From: Planctomycetaceae bacterium
GTDB taxonomy: Bacteria; Planctomycetota; Phycisphaerae; Tepidisphaerales; Tepidisphaeraceae
Assembly: GCA_027487775.1 (NCBI GenBank)
Contig: JAIYCY010000032.1
Coordinates: 1-64,000 of the forward strand
Direction: 5' to 3'
Length of the DNA stretch: 64,000 nt
Each line of letters starts with the position of its first letter. Positions within the stretch are counted from its first letter, which is position 1. Under the pieces are notes generated by a model that saw only the letters and a list, made by a program, of their open reading frames with translations, ran no database searches and was not told where the DNA came from. The translations under genes were made by a program, and so were the position numbers. Below, one piece after another: positions 54,693 to 64,000 of the stretch.

Positions 54693-56378
54693 TCAAGCGA
54701 CTTCGTCACGAATCGCAAGCAACTCCTTCATCAGCATCGACAAGTCCGCACCGTGTCCTGCGATTCCGAATGCGTCGTGCAGTCGTCGATAGACTCGGAA
54801 CAATCGCTCATAAATCGTCGCCGCGGTCGGATCGGGCTTGTAGACGTGCGGTTGGACGCCCGCCATTGCTTTCATCGCGCCGTTGAAGTCGTCGTACCCG
54901 CCGCCCTTCGCGCCCGCCACCACAGCGCCCGCGATCGCCGATCCTAGAGCGCAGGTTTGCAGACCCTTCGCGATCGCCATTGGACGATTCAGCACATCCG
55001 CATAGATCTGCATCACCATCGGATTTCGCGCAGCGATTCCACCGCAATTGATCACCTGCTTCACAGCGACTCCATACTCCTCAAATCGCTCGACGATCAC
55101 TCGCGCACCAAAAGCAGTCGCCTCAACAAGCGCTCGATACATTTCTGCAGGCGTGGAGTAGAGCGTCATGCCGAGCATCAATCCTGTCAGTCGCTGATCA
55201 ACCAATACCGTTCGATTTCCGTTATGCCAGTCAAGCGCGAGCAGGCCGCTCGCCCCTGGTTTGAGTTTCGAGGCACGCTCCGTCAACCGCGCATGCGATC
55301 CCTCTTCAACGCCACCCGGTTCGATACGCTGAACGAACCAGTTAAAGATATCACCCACTGCCGACTGACCCGCCTCAAGTCCGTAAAAGCCTGGAAGGAC
55401 AGACTCCTTGACGATCCCACAAAGGCCCGGCACATCCACCAAATCACGGGATGTCGGGCTCACCATGATGTCGCACGTCGATGTCCCCATCACCTTCACC
55501 AGCGTGCCATCGCCGATCCCCGCGCCCACGGCACCGAGATGCGCGTCAAACGCACCGATCGCCACCGGAATCCCCGTCTTCAGTCCGAAGCGCCCTGCCC
55601 ATTCGTTAGACAACTCGCCGGCGCGATCGGAAATGTTGTATGCCTTTTCCGGCAGCGATCGCCTGATGCGAGCGAGTTCCGGATGCAGCTTGGCGAGAAA
55701 CGTCTCGTCCGGGTATCCGCCCCACGCGTCGTTGTAAAAAGCTTTATGACCGGCCGCACACACACCGCGACGCATGGCGCTGAGCGATGTGTTCCCCGTC
55801 AGCGTGGCTGGGATCCAGTCGGCGATCTCGACCCAACTATGCGATGCCGCAAACACGCCCGGCGCAGTCCGAGCACACTTGAGCATCTTAGCCCAGAACC
55901 ATTCTGATGAATAGCGCCCCCCGCACTTCGCCAGATAGGCCGGCCTGTGTTCACCGGCGATCTTCGTGATTTCCCCTGCTTCGTTGTGGGCGGTGTGGTC
56001 CTTCCATAACCACGCAAGCGCAGCCAGTTCATTTTCGAATTCAGGCTTCAGCCCGAGTGCAAGACCGTTTGCATCCACAGGAAGCGGCGTACTGCCTGTT
56101 GTGTCCACGCCGAAACCGATCACTTTCGATGCGTCAAAGCTTCGATCCGACGCCGCGTTAGCAAGAGCGTTTCGGACCGCATCGGTCATGCAATCGAGGT
56201 AGTCGCGTGGATGCTGTCTGGCGAGTTCAGGATCGGTCGGATCGAGCAGAATGCCCGCCTCCCCTCGCCGATAGTCAACGACCGCCGACGCCACCTCGCG
56301 CCCGTCGGCCACATCCACAACAACCGCTCGCACGGAATTGCTGCCAAAGTCCAACCCGATTGCAAATCCCTCAGCCAT
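54693..56378 (-). CDS. araB: Ribulokinase (FGGY family)
   Basis: 561 residues, the usual length for AraB. RBS GAGGAG, 8 bases before the ATG. ATP/sugar signatures: [21 protein letters not shown] (6-26), [14 protein letters not shown] near 110, [33 protein letters not shown] near 270-300, and a C-terminal [24 protein letters not shown]. It phosphorylates L-ribulose to L-ribulose 5-phosphate. It follows the GH2 gene after 105 bases and heads the araB-araA-araD order. Confidence 0.96.
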   Translation of the reverse strand: MAEGFAIGLDFGSNSVRAVVVDVADGREVASAVVDYRRGEAGILLDPTDPELARQHPRDYLDCMTDAVRNALANAASDRSFDASKVIGFGVDTTGSTPLPVDANGLALGLKPEFENELAALAWLWKDHTAHNEAGEITKIAGEHRPAYLAKCGGRYSSEWFWAKMLKCARTAPGVFAASHSWVEIADWIPATLTGNTSLSAMRRGVCAAGHKAFYNDAWGGYPDETFLAKLHPELARIRRSLPEKAYNISDRAGELSNEWAGRFGLKTGIPVAIGAFDAHLGAVGAGIGDGTLVKVMGTSTCDIMVSPTSRDLVDVPGLCGIVKESVLPGFYGLEAGQSAVGDIFNWFVQRIEPGGVEEGSHARLTERASKLKPGASGLLALDWHNGNRTVLVDQRLTGLMLGMTLYSTPAEMYRALVEATAFGARVIVERFEEYGVAVKQVINCGGIAARNPMVMQIYADVLNRPMAIAKGLQTCALGSAIAGAVVAGAKGGGYDDFNGAMKAMAGVQPHVYKPDPTAATIYERLFRVYRRLHDAFGIAGHGADLSMLMKELLAIRDEVA

Positions 56379-56483
56379 AGGTCCGACTCCTCGTTCGACG
56401 TTCGACCTCGCATCGCCGGGGTCTACTGCTGGGAATCTATGAAAGTTTCATCGGACTGCAAATCGCCGGCAACATCGGCGATT

Positions 56484-59303
56484 TCATGCTTGCGCGTGTC
56501 TCTTGAGGTTTGACCGAATCGAGTCAAACGGCACCTCCACGCGCGGATAGAAGTCGTCGCTAGCGATATAGGAGCAAAGCGATCGCATCATCTGTCGGCA
56601 TACCGGATCGTTCGCCTCTAGCAGGTCAGCGGTGCAAAGAAGCAGTCGACCCGCGCCGACCTTGGCCTCGAAGACAAGACCAAGTTTTCGACCCGTCACC
56701 CAGTCGTCCACCACCTGCACAATGGGTGTCAACTCTCTCGGCAAATCGTCCATCACGAAAGCACCTGCCCGACGAACGAGATACCACCACTGCCAGTCGC
56801 TGTGAAACGATGTGGGAAATCCAGCCAAAGCAGGATGTTTGGGATCGCAAAGCACGCCGAGCGTGTGAGGCTTCTGCCCGCTCGTCCAAGCCGTATTCCA
56901 AAAGATCGACGAAAAGCCAAGACCAACATCCATCGCCAATCGCTCGGGTGACAGCATCAAGAATACTCTTTCTCCGCGTTCCAATCGCCGCTCAGCGTCG
57001 GCCGGGTCTGTAGTGATCGTCGAGCGCCCCGCCATCGACTCGCCCTCGTTCGCGTAGACCCACACCGAATATGAATTCGCAATCGCGGCCCTGCGTATTT
57101 GCAGGTCAAGCGACCACCGTGCCGAGTTCTTGACAGAATCGATCGCACTACTGATCCGTCCCACTCGCGTGGATTCGCCCTGGGCAACGTCGACTGGTCC
57201 GACTTCGCCTTGTGCGACAACATCACCATCCACATCGCGCAATATCCAATCGACCATCACCGAACGAAGGTCATCACGTCCGTAGTTCGACAAATCAACA
57301 TCGGCTGTGATCGAATCACCTGCCGTGAACACACGACGCGGCAATCGCGCGAGTAGCACGACTGGCCCGCAGAATTGTCGGAACTCTTCTGCTGTGACGT
57401 ATCCCTTCGATTCCCAGAACGGATCAACAACACCCACCAGTGCCGTGCCTTGACCTGGAAAGTCCTGCAAACCAAGCAATTGAAATCCGCCAAACTCCGG
57501 CGTCCGTAGTGCCGATTCGATCTCCTCGCGATAGCAAAGCGCCTGAAGCTTGCCCGACGCCATCAGAAAATCGTTCGCCTGGTGCAACAGACCGTTTCGG
57601 TCGAGTGTGTCGCGAAATATCTCGAAGTTTCTCGGCTTCAGCGGTCCTTTGTACTTGCCGATCTCTTCAAGATTGGGAAAGACGCACCATTGTCCGATTT
57701 CATGACTGATGACCGGCACATCCCTGGCTGCGACAAAGACGCGATAGTCGGACACTGTCGACGGCTCTGTCGAATTGATTCGACTTTTCAATTCCTCGCC
57801 CCATTGCTGAATGCGTGGCGCGGGCAACACGTGGTAGTCACTATCAACATGTTCCGGCCAACCGGATGCGACCGTGTAGATGCGTCTCCGATCGATCGAC
57901 TTCACCCACTTCAGCCATTCGCCGAGAAACTCGACATGTCGCTCTCCCGCCGGTTCATTCCCAGAGGCCATCATGACGAAGCTGGGATGGTTTCCGTATG
58001 CGTTGAGGATTGCCTCCGTCTCGCGCATCAGGAACGAATCAACGAACTTGCCGTCCCCGATGGTTGTCGATTGATTAGGCCATGTCGAAGCTTCAATCTG
58101 GAGGTAAATTCCCATCTCGTCCGCCGCTATGAACGCCGCCTCTGGCGGACAGTAGGAATGAAACCGCACGTGATTCAGTCCATGCGCCCTCACCACGCCC
58201 ATCACACGCCGCCAAGAGTCGACATCCGTCGGTGGATGCCCAGTCAACGGGAAGATGCAACAATCCAGCGTGCCTCTGAAGAACTGAATCCGCCCATTGA
58301 TCAGGATCCGTCGCCCCTGCGTCCGAACGTCCCGCAGTCCGAACGTTGTGGTTCGCGGTTCAACGTCATCATCGCATTTGCTCGATTCAGATGAAGGCAG
58401 GTCAGGCACAACCTCCAAGCGATAGAGCGTCTGATCAAACTCATCCCAAAGCCGCGCCGATTCACCCAGCGACAGTTCAACATCGAATCGACCTTGGTCA
58501 TCGAGGGAGACTCGCCCCGTGGTGATCACGCGACCAACTCCATCGCCGTAGCCAAAGCCCTTTGCCCCTGCGCGATACATTTCTGTAACGTTCAGTCGCA
58601 CACCACTCGCGCGATTCAAACCCTCCGCGGTCTGGACTTGTCCCCACACGCGAACAGACTTCGTCTCAGCCTGTCCATCGACCATTAACTTTTCTACCCA
58701 GCGTCGCCGCGTCGCGCGGAGTTCGATTCGACCCACAACACCGTTCCAATTCCCCTGCGTGTGATCCGAGATACTGTGCGAGTTCTCCCCAATATCCATC
58801 GGCGAGTTATCCACACGCACGAGCAGTCGATGGGTACCTGGGCGAACATCACAACCCACTTCAAAGACATGTGGCGTGGCAAGCGAATCACGCTCACCCA
58901 ACTCGCGCCCATTCCACCAGACCGTCACTTTCCCGTGCGGACGTTCCAGTCCCAACACCACTCGCATCCCTTCCCATCCCGAGGGCACTTCAACATCACG
59001 CGCATACCACGCAGCCGCCGCATAGTAAGTCTCCGGCTGCAGCCAAAAGGGTACCTTCACACGCCCCGCCTCCCGATACTTCGAGTACCGCGCTTCGGTG
59101 AACCATGACCGATCAAAGATCGAGCCGACCCAACGGGTCGACGCTTCGATCGGGTCTCCAATCCCCTCGACCGTCATCGATCCCGGCAGTCTCATCGTCA
59201 TGGGCCATTCGCTCAGATTCGTTTCCCGCAAATCATCCGCCTTCAATTGTCCTTTCGGATCCAGCCGCAGGTACCAAACGCCGGCCAAATTGATTTTCGA
59301 CAT
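56484..59303 (-). CDS. Glycoside hydrolase family 2 protein (beta-glycosidase)
   Basis: 939 residues without a signal peptide. N-terminal sugar-binding domain (residues about 5-200: MRLPGSMTVEGIGDPIE, YYAAAAWYARDVEVPSGWEG, NSHSISDHTQGNWNGVVG), Ig-like domain (200-325), TIM barrel from about 330 (RRILINGRIQFFRGTLDCCIFPLTGHP). The acid/base Glu is E450 in MASGNEPAG and the nucleophile is E535 in ISHEIGQW. It ends in two further beta domains. GH2 members include beta-galactosidases and arabinosidases; its place directly before araBAD suggests release of an arabinose-containing glycan (inference). The gap to the DUF5107 gene upstream is 3 bases. Confidence 0.9.
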   Translation of the reverse strand: MSKINLAGVWYLRLDPKGQLKADDLRETNLSEWPMTMRLPGSMTVEGIGDPIEASTRWVGSIFDRSWFTEARYSKYREAGRVKVPFWLQPETYYAAAAWYARDVEVPSGWEGMRVVLGLERPHGKVTVWWNGRELGERDSLATPHVFEVGCDVRPGTHRLLVRVDNSPMDIGENSHSISDHTQGNWNGVVGRIELRATRRRWVEKLMVDGQAETKSVRVWGQVQTAEGLNRASGVRLNVTEMYRAGAKGFGYGDGVGRVITTGRVSLDDQGRFDVELSLGESARLWDEFDQTLYRLEVVPDLPSSESSKCDDDVEPRTTTFGLRDVRTQGRRILINGRIQFFRGTLDCCIFPLTGHPPTDVDSWRRVMGVVRAHGLNHVRFHSYCPPEAAFIAADEMGIYLQIEASTWPNQSTTIGDGKFVDSFLMRETEAILNAYGNHPSFVMMASGNEPAGERHVEFLGEWLKWVKSIDRRRIYTVASGWPEHVDSDYHVLPAPRIQQWGEELKSRINSTEPSTVSDYRVFVAARDVPVISHEIGQWCVFPNLEEIGKYKGPLKPRNFEIFRDTLDRNGLLHQANDFLMASGKLQALCYREEIESALRTPEFGGFQLLGLQDFPGQGTALVGVVDPFWESKGYVTAEEFRQFCGPVVLLARLPRRVFTAGDSITADVDLSNYGRDDLRSVMVDWILRDVDGDVVAQGEVGPVDVAQGESTRVGRISSAIDSVKNSARWSLDLQIRRAAIANSYSVWVYANEGESMAGRSTITTDPADAERRLERGERVFLMLSPERLAMDVGLGFSSIFWNTAWTSGQKPHTLGVLCDPKHPALAGFPTSFHSDWQWWYLVRRAGAFVMDDLPRELTPIVQVVDDWVTGRKLGLVFEAKVGAGRLLLCTADLLEANDPVCRQMMRSLCSYIASDDFYPRVEVPFDSIRSNLKRHAQA

Positions 59304-59306
59304 CTC

Positions 59307-62300
59307 TTATCCTTGTGGTTCGAGCACACACCGACCCTCATTCACATCACGCAACAAATCGCTCACAGTTCCGTTGCTGGGATCCATCGAAATGGCCGTG
59401 TCCAATCGCTGCATCGCCTCTGATCGATTCCCAAGTGCGAGAAGCGCCTGCCCCTGCATCAACAGCGCATGCACACGCTGCCTAAGCTGCAAGTCGTCGT
59501 TAAACAGCAACATGGTCGGCAGCGACGTCGCAAAGTAATCCACGTGCGCCGGGGCATGCTCCAATCGGATCGCCTCAGCGAGAATCGACCGAAACAAGGT
59601 CTCTGCGTCGCTTGGCCGCCCCATGGCACGCATCGCAAGTCCCGCGTAGACGGACAACTCTGAAAACGCGCGAACGCTCATATTCTGAAAGTCGCCTGGG
59701 CTCTCTGCGGCCGCGAGGAAATGTTCAGTCGCTTGGGACTCAATTCCTTCCCCACGCGCAATCATGCCAAGTGCAAACTCAATGTCTGCCATGTTCGACA
59801 ATGGATGACGCGCTTCGCCTAAAGATTCCGGCAATCGCACCGCCGACTCGACCGCCTCTCGCGCGGCCTTCCAATCCTGACGCCTCATAGCCTCCCGTCC
59901 GATCGCCAGCTTGGCTCGGGAATACTGTGCAATCGCCATTCCCTCGCCGCCCTCCCAAGGTTGAAATCGCCGGCCCTCCATCGTTCGCGCCGCATCCTCA
60001 AACCGTCCGACCTGATTCAGCAAACTCACCCACTCGATCGTCAAGTCATCGCGTTCTGAAACAACATCCAAACGCTTCTCAAGCCGCGTCAATCGCTCCA
60101 TCGGCGCAACACCCACCCGCTTCCACAGTTGATCCTCCTCGAACAAAATCCTCGCATCTCCCGGCGATATCTCACTCGCACGTGCGAGCGCGTCCCGCGC
60201 CCGCTCAACATCCCCCCGAACGTTGAAGAACGCGATCCCGAGATTTCTCCAAACAACCGAATCGCCAGCATCAAGCTCGGCCGACTTCAACCAGTGCTCA
60301 ATCGCCTCTTCCCGTCGCCCGAGATGATAAAGCTGCGTGGCCAGCAACTTCGTCGCGATCGCATCAAGCGGATCCCGTTGAACGGCTGCCTCAAGCATCT
60401 GCAATTGATCAAGCCCATGCGGGAAACACCAACGCAGCGACATCTCCTGCAATCGATGTCTCATTTCAGACGACGTCACGCGATTTCCGCGACGCTCTTC
60501 GAACCATGCAATCGCATAAACGACCAACGGGACGGATCCATCCGTTGCGGCCCAATCCGCGCGATTCAAAATCAGGACAGCCTCATCCACAAGTCCCGCC
60601 CGTGCCACATCAAATGCCACGTCCAGCCGCACGCGGTTGTCCGTCGCCCATGTCGAATCATCCCGAGTATGCCCCGACAGAAACTGACAAACCTTGTCGA
60701 GTGGATCGAGTCGAAGCGCCTCCAGGAGTTCGACATGAGATGCGTCCACGTCTCCGATCCGACGCAACGCAACCGCAAGCAACCCACGGGCGGCCGTGTC
60801 TTGCCGGTTTAGATCCAATGATCGCCTCAGAGAGCGTGCCGCCTCTGCACTTCTTCCCCGCGACAGGTCGATCTCTCCCATCGCTCGGCAGGCTGCAGCG
60901 CTATACGCCTGATTCCACGACGCCTTGGCAAACGCGTCATACGCCTCATCCATTCGCCCGAGCCGCCGCAAGACCTCGCCCAACAGGTACAACGCTTCTC
61001 CGTCGCGCGGATTCGCATTGCGGCTTGTCATTCTCTCGATCGCCACGTCCAACAACTTCTTCGCGTCGGAGAACTCTCCGCGAGAAAGAGCGATCTCCGC
61101 CAGTGCAATGTTGCATCGCGTATCCAGCGGATCCCGACGAATCGCTTCTTCGAAATAGCCTCTGGCATCTCGCGTCGCGTGGCGGTATTGCTTCAGATGC
61201 ACGCCGATCACATACAATTCGTCCGCCGTCGCTACATCCGTCGGTGGCGGCGGCTCGGTCGCCGGTCGAAGGTCCTCATTGCCCAGACCAATCGGTTCGG
61301 AGTCGCGATCACCCATTCCACTGCAACGCATTTCCCGACGCACAAGCTCCCGCCCCGTCTGATCCCGCACCACCAACTCCAGCAACCTGCATTCGTCGGA
61401 AAGCCCGAATCGATCACCTTTCCACGGCGTTTGAGGCGTAAGATCCGACGTCCAAACTCTTTCGACCACCCATGAACAGTCATTTGATCTTCGCGACCGA
61501 AGGGTGATCGACGAGCGATCGAACACGCCTGTAACTGATACGCCGATCTGAATTGACCGCTCTGAGCCCTCCGACCGTTGGACGCTGATCGCAGCGTCGG
61601 TCGTCGCGGCATGCGCCGGGCCGATCTCCTGGATCGGATACCAATACTGCGAAAAGCACCGTGTCTCGTACGGCATCAGATAACTAAAGTCGGGCTGATT
61701 GTCCGTAAACACACCCGCCATCAATTCGATGTATGGCGCGTAGACGCTCGATTCGTCGGCGTCCGTCAGATTTCGATCCCAGGCGTAACCAAAGGCGTGG
61801 TTGCCCCACGTCCACTGCTTCTTACCCGGACTGACGCGATGATCCGCAACATGGACGATCCCCGCCCGCTTGGCGTGATCGTATCCGCCAAAGAAATCAG
61901 CCTTCGAGCCGACAGCCATGTAACTCGTCGGCACGGGAATGTTCGCATACCAACTCAGATCGTCCGGCGAGTACACACCAGGCGGCGGCACAAAATGGCT
62001 CGGTTGTTGCCTTCGATCGACCCCATCTTTAACACGTCGCCCGTAATCCACGCCGTAATACGATCCCCTGCATCGCGGAAACGAACTCGTCGCACGCCTT
62101 GCATGGTCAAAGACGAATCGAACATCGTCAGGAAAGAAAGACTGATACAACTCATGAACGCGCGTTGCCACGTTCGCCCACCAAAGAAACGTCTGCACAC
62201 GAGGCGTGCGGTTGTAAAGGCGCACGCGCAATTCCAGAAACGATCGTCCCGGCCTGAGGCAAACACCGTGCATGGCCTTCATCCGCTCCAGCGGATCATG

Positions 62301-62834
62301 ATCCGAACACCACACCGTGACCGACCCGTCTGCGTCCCGTTCGATCATCGTCTCCACCGGCATAAACGTTGCTGGACGATGATGTTGTGGCCAGTTGAAC
62401 TCGATCCCGCCGCTCAACCAGGGCCCCGCCAATCCCACCAGCGCAGGCTTGATCACGTCCTGCCGATAGATCACGTCATAGCCATTGGTTTTGTCTCGAA
62501 ACAGATGCACGCGCCCACCGATCTCCGGCAGGATCATCACACGCACAAACTCGTTCTCCAGATGAATCGCACGCCAGCTTCGATCCACGGGCTTTGTTGC
62601 AATCCGGCTATACACCGGCAACGGATAGACCGCACCGCTGCTGCCCTGATAGACACGCCGATCAAGATACATCGGATGCCGATCCGGCTCGGCGGGCTCA
62701 TAAGTCGGTATCACCACCGGCTCTTCCCACCCCACAACACGCCCTCCCGAATTCGCGTTGCCAGTTGAGGCGATCCATTCTGACTGCGGTGCGTCGGGAA
62801 GTCGCAGCGGCGTGGTCGAGATAACTTTGCCCAT
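59307..62834 (-). CDS. DUF5107 and TPR repeat protein
   Basis: About 1175 residues from the ATG at 62834 (MGKVISTTPLRLPDAP); other in-frame starts lie at 62876 and 62921, the last one overlapping the divergent gene. Residues about 65-370 match DUF5107 (AIHLENEFVRVMILPEIGGRVHLFRDKTNGYDVIYRQ, GGIEFNWPQHHRP, TFLWWANVATRVHELYQSFFP). After a beta-rich link, residues about 540-1140 are tetratricopeptide repeats (RGYFEEAIRRDPLDTRCNIALAEIALSRGEFSDAKKLLD, AIEHWLKSAELDAGD). DUF5107-TPR proteins accompany glycoside hydrolases, but their role is not defined. It heads the arabinose operon and is divergent from the AraC regulator. Confidence 0.88.
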   Translation of the reverse strand: MGKVISTTPLRLPDAPQSEWIASTGNANSGGRVVGWEEPVVIPTYEPAEPDRHPMYLDRRVYQGSSGAVYPLPVYSRIATKPVDRSWRAIHLENEFVRVMILPEIGGRVHLFRDKTNGYDVIYRQDVIKPALVGLAGPWLSGGIEFNWPQHHRPATFMPVETMIERDADGSVTVWCSDHDPLERMKAMHGVCLRPGRSFLELRVRLYNRTPRVQTFLWWANVATRVHELYQSFFPDDVRFVFDHARRATSSFPRCRGSYYGVDYGRRVKDGVDRRQQPSHFVPPPGVYSPDDLSWYANIPVPTSYMAVGSKADFFGGYDHAKRAGIVHVADHRVSPGKKQWTWGNHAFGYAWDRNLTDADESSVYAPYIELMAGVFTDNQPDFSYLMPYETRCFSQYWYPIQEIGPAHAATTDAAISVQRSEGSERSIQIGVSVTGVFDRSSITLRSRRSNDCSWVVERVWTSDLTPQTPWKGDRFGLSDECRLLELVVRDQTGRELVRREMRCSGMGDRDSEPIGLGNEDLRPATEPPPPTDVATADELYVIGVHLKQYRHATRDARGYFEEAIRRDPLDTRCNIALAEIALSRGEFSDAKKLLDVAIERMTSRNANPRDGEALYLLGEVLRRLGRMDEAYDAFAKASWNQAYSAAACRAMGEIDLSRGRSAEAARSLRRSLDLNRQDTAARGLLAVALRRIGDVDASHVELLEALRLDPLDKVCQFLSGHTRDDSTWATDNRVRLDVAFDVARAGLVDEAVLILNRADWAATDGSVPLVVYAIAWFEERRGNRVTSSEMRHRLQEMSLRWCFPHGLDQLQMLEAAVQRDPLDAIATKLLATQLYHLGRREEAIEHWLKSAELDAGDSVVWRNLGIAFFNVRGDVERARDALARASEISPGDARILFEEDQLWKRVGVAPMERLTRLEKRLDVVSERDDLTIEWVSLLNQVGRFEDAARTMEGRRFQPWEGGEGMAIAQYSRAKLAIGREAMRRQDWKAAREAVESAVRLPESLGEARHPLSNMADIEFALGMIARGEGIESQATEHFLAAAESPGDFQNMSVRAFSELSVYAGLAMRAMGRPSDAETLFRSILAEAIRLEHAPAHVDYFATSLPTMLLFNDDLQLRQRVHALLMQGQALLALGNRSEAMQRLDTAISMDPSNGTVSDLLRDVNEGRCVLEPQG

Positions 62835-62907
62835 ACGGCCAATCGTGACTGACTTGTCCCTGCTGCACCATGACATTTTTACGACTTCACATGGACGATT
62901 CTCCGGT
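62835..62907. promoter_or_regulatory. Divergent promoter region of the arabinose operon
   Basis: About 73 bases separate the DUF5107 gene start from the AraC regulator start. Both promoters and the regulator sites should lie here, possibly reaching into the early coding parts. AT-rich TTTTTA is seen at 62876-62881. No clear direct repeat of AraC half-sites is visible. Confidence 0.5.
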
Positions 62908-63897
62908 ATGATTGATTCCATGAAGTCGACCGCCAGAAAGCTCCCCGCGCGCGCTCACGGCTTTGCCGGTCAGCGAATGCTCGTACTGCCTCGACCGATC
63001 ATCGATCGATTGCTATCTGGCTATCGAACCCCGACTCGGCAGACAGAGTTCCCGCTCCCGCTACTGACGACCGATGTCGGTCATTTTCCGCGCGCCCAGT
63101 CCCACTGGATCTCGCGACCCACCGGCCGACCGGAGTTGATCCTGATCCTCTGTTTAGGCGGCCAGGGCTGGGTCGCGTCCTCGACATCTGTTCCCGAGCA
63201 CGAGCGTCGGCTTGTCCGTACCGGGCAACTCGCAGTGATCGCCCCCAATTCGCCACACGCTTATGGCGCAGCTCATTCAGACCCGTGGACCATTTCGTGG
63301 TGTCATGCCGCAGGTCCATCGACCGAACTGTTCTCGAGATTGCTACTAGGATCGACAGCGTCGAATACTACGAACACCGACATGGCAGTCTTCGGCGTCG
63401 CTGATCCGCTTCGACTTGCATCCTGCTTCGAGGCTCTGATTAACTCGCTTCGTCACGGCTATGGTGCCGACGCCATCCTCCACAGTTCTGGAGAACTCGC
63501 GCGGCTTCTTTCACTTGCAGTCCGCTTCATCCGGTCACCCAACACCGACGCCGGCAGCCTCGAGCGCGTGCGTGATATCGTGAGTCATCTTCGTGAGAGC
63601 CCCGCCGACCGCTACACCATCGCGACGCTCGCCGAGCGAAGCAGGCTCTCACTCTCGCAGTTCAACGCCATCTTCCGGCAAATCACTGGCTATCCCCCGC
63701 TCGATTTCATCCTTCGCGCACGCGTTCAGCATGCCTGCTCGATGCTCGCGACAACCGATCGACCGATCAAACTCGTTGCCCGCGAAGTTGGATTCGATGA
63801 TCCGCTCTATTTCTCACGCGTGTTTCGACGCATTCAGGGGACGTCGCCCAAAGACTTTAGAACCACACTGCGCGCCACTGATCGTCAGATCGCTTAA
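62908..63897 (+). CDS. AraC-family transcriptional regulator
   Basis: About 329 residues from the ATG at 62908 (MIDSMKSTARKLPARAHG); a second ATG at 62920 is equally possible, as neither has a good RBS. Residues about 55-150 form a cupin-type sugar-sensing domain (ELILILCLGGQGWV, GQLAVIAPNSPHAYGAAHSDPWTISWCH). The C-terminal 100 residues carry the two AraC helix-turn-helix motifs (TIATLAERSRLSLSQFNAIFRQITGYPPLDFILRARVQHACSML and IKLVAREVGFDDPLYFSRVFRRIQGTSPKDFR). It is divergent from the DUF5107-GH2-araBAD operon and is its likely sugar-responsive regulator. Confidence 0.92.
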   Translation: MIDSMKSTARKLPARAHGFAGQRMLVLPRPIIDRLLSGYRTPTRQTEFPLPLLTTDVGHFPRAQSHWISRPTGRPELILILCLGGQGWVASSTSVPEHERRLVRTGQLAVIAPNSPHAYGAAHSDPWTISWCHAAGPSTELFSRLLLGSTASNTTNTDMAVFGVADPLRLASCFEALINSLRHGYGADAILHSSGELARLLSLAVRFIRSPNTDAGSLERVRDIVSHLRESPADRYTIATLAERSRLSLSQFNAIFRQITGYPPLDFILRARVQHACSMLATTDRPIKLVAREVGFDDPLYFSRVFRRIQGTSPKDFRTTLRATDRQIA

Positions 63898-64000
63898 CGG
63901 CGAATACTCATGAGCACGGCACAGTAGCCACAAGCATCAAAGCGGCCACGAAGGTAGACGATGAATCGATTACAATCATTTCGATGACTGCCACAACCAT
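63898..64000. other. End of window, no feature
   Basis: The last 103 bases after the AraC regulator hold no gene or clear signal. Confidence 0.6.

Noticed and set aside
61578..62768. 396-residue plus-strand reading frame
   Set aside because: It is antisense to the DUF5107 region and its composition is Arg/His-rich without motifs.

Overview
The window looks like chromosomal DNA of a planctomycete, most likely of the class Phycisphaerae (inference). The markers seen are two PEP-CTERM proteins rich in glycine/asparagine repeats, paired dockerin-like repeats, an LEPR-XLL-type N-terminus, a prepilin-like protein with a DGH motif near its C-terminus, a multi-domain sulfatase/lyase cluster, and an alternative complex III (ACIII) operon joined to a caa3 oxidase operon. 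The DNA is GC-rich and dense in the palindrome CGATCG. No rRNA, tRNA, CRISPR array, transposase or phage gene was recognised.

Layout. 1-100: a 20-bp tandem repeat cut by the window edge. 207-4195: a SPOR-domain membrane protein, a small one-TM protein and an NAD-dependent epimerase. 4210-23695 (all minus strand): a polysaccharide-degradation cluster with a hybrid LacI-like/AraC regulator, a sulfatase, a PEP-CTERM repeat protein, a GH130 enzyme, an unclassified secreted toroid-like protein, a PL8 lyase, a PL14-like lyase, a heparinase II/III-like lyase and an unknown secreted protein; a second, larger PEP-CTERM/dockerin protein lies just upstream. 24376-29538 (plus): a pseudopilin and a 1303-residue secreted fusion protein whose C-terminal half is a paralogue of the unclassified toroid protein at 11620-13518. 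29682-32989: 6-phosphogluconate dehydrogenase and an FAD-dependent oxidoreductase. 33549-49493 (plus): actABCDEF, a small membrane protein, SCO, coxB (with fused cytochrome c), coxA (A2 type), coxC, coxD, then a terminator-like hairpin and a second subunit III-like gene. 49653-63897: a shortened MnmE-like GTPase, a 71-residue membrane protein, a P-loop/deoxyribosyltransferase-like fusion, araD, araA, araB, a GH2 enzyme and a DUF5107-TPR protein (all minus), with a divergent AraC regulator.

How they work together. The 4-30 kb region reads as a system for sensing and depolymerising an anionic, probably sulfated, uronate-containing polysaccharide: lyases cleave, the sulfatase desulfates, GH130 and an epimerase process products, and large secreted repeat proteins may display or retain enzymes at the cell surface. 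The 33-49 kb region is a respiratory chain from quinol through ACIII to a caa3 oxidase. The 50-64 kb region releases and catabolises L-arabinose (GH2, AraA, AraB, AraD) under an AraC regulator. The best candidate for something undescribed is the duplicated toroid-like family (11620-13518 and about 27480-29330), one copy free and secreted, the other fused to LEPR-XLL, autotransporter-type and dockerin-like modules.
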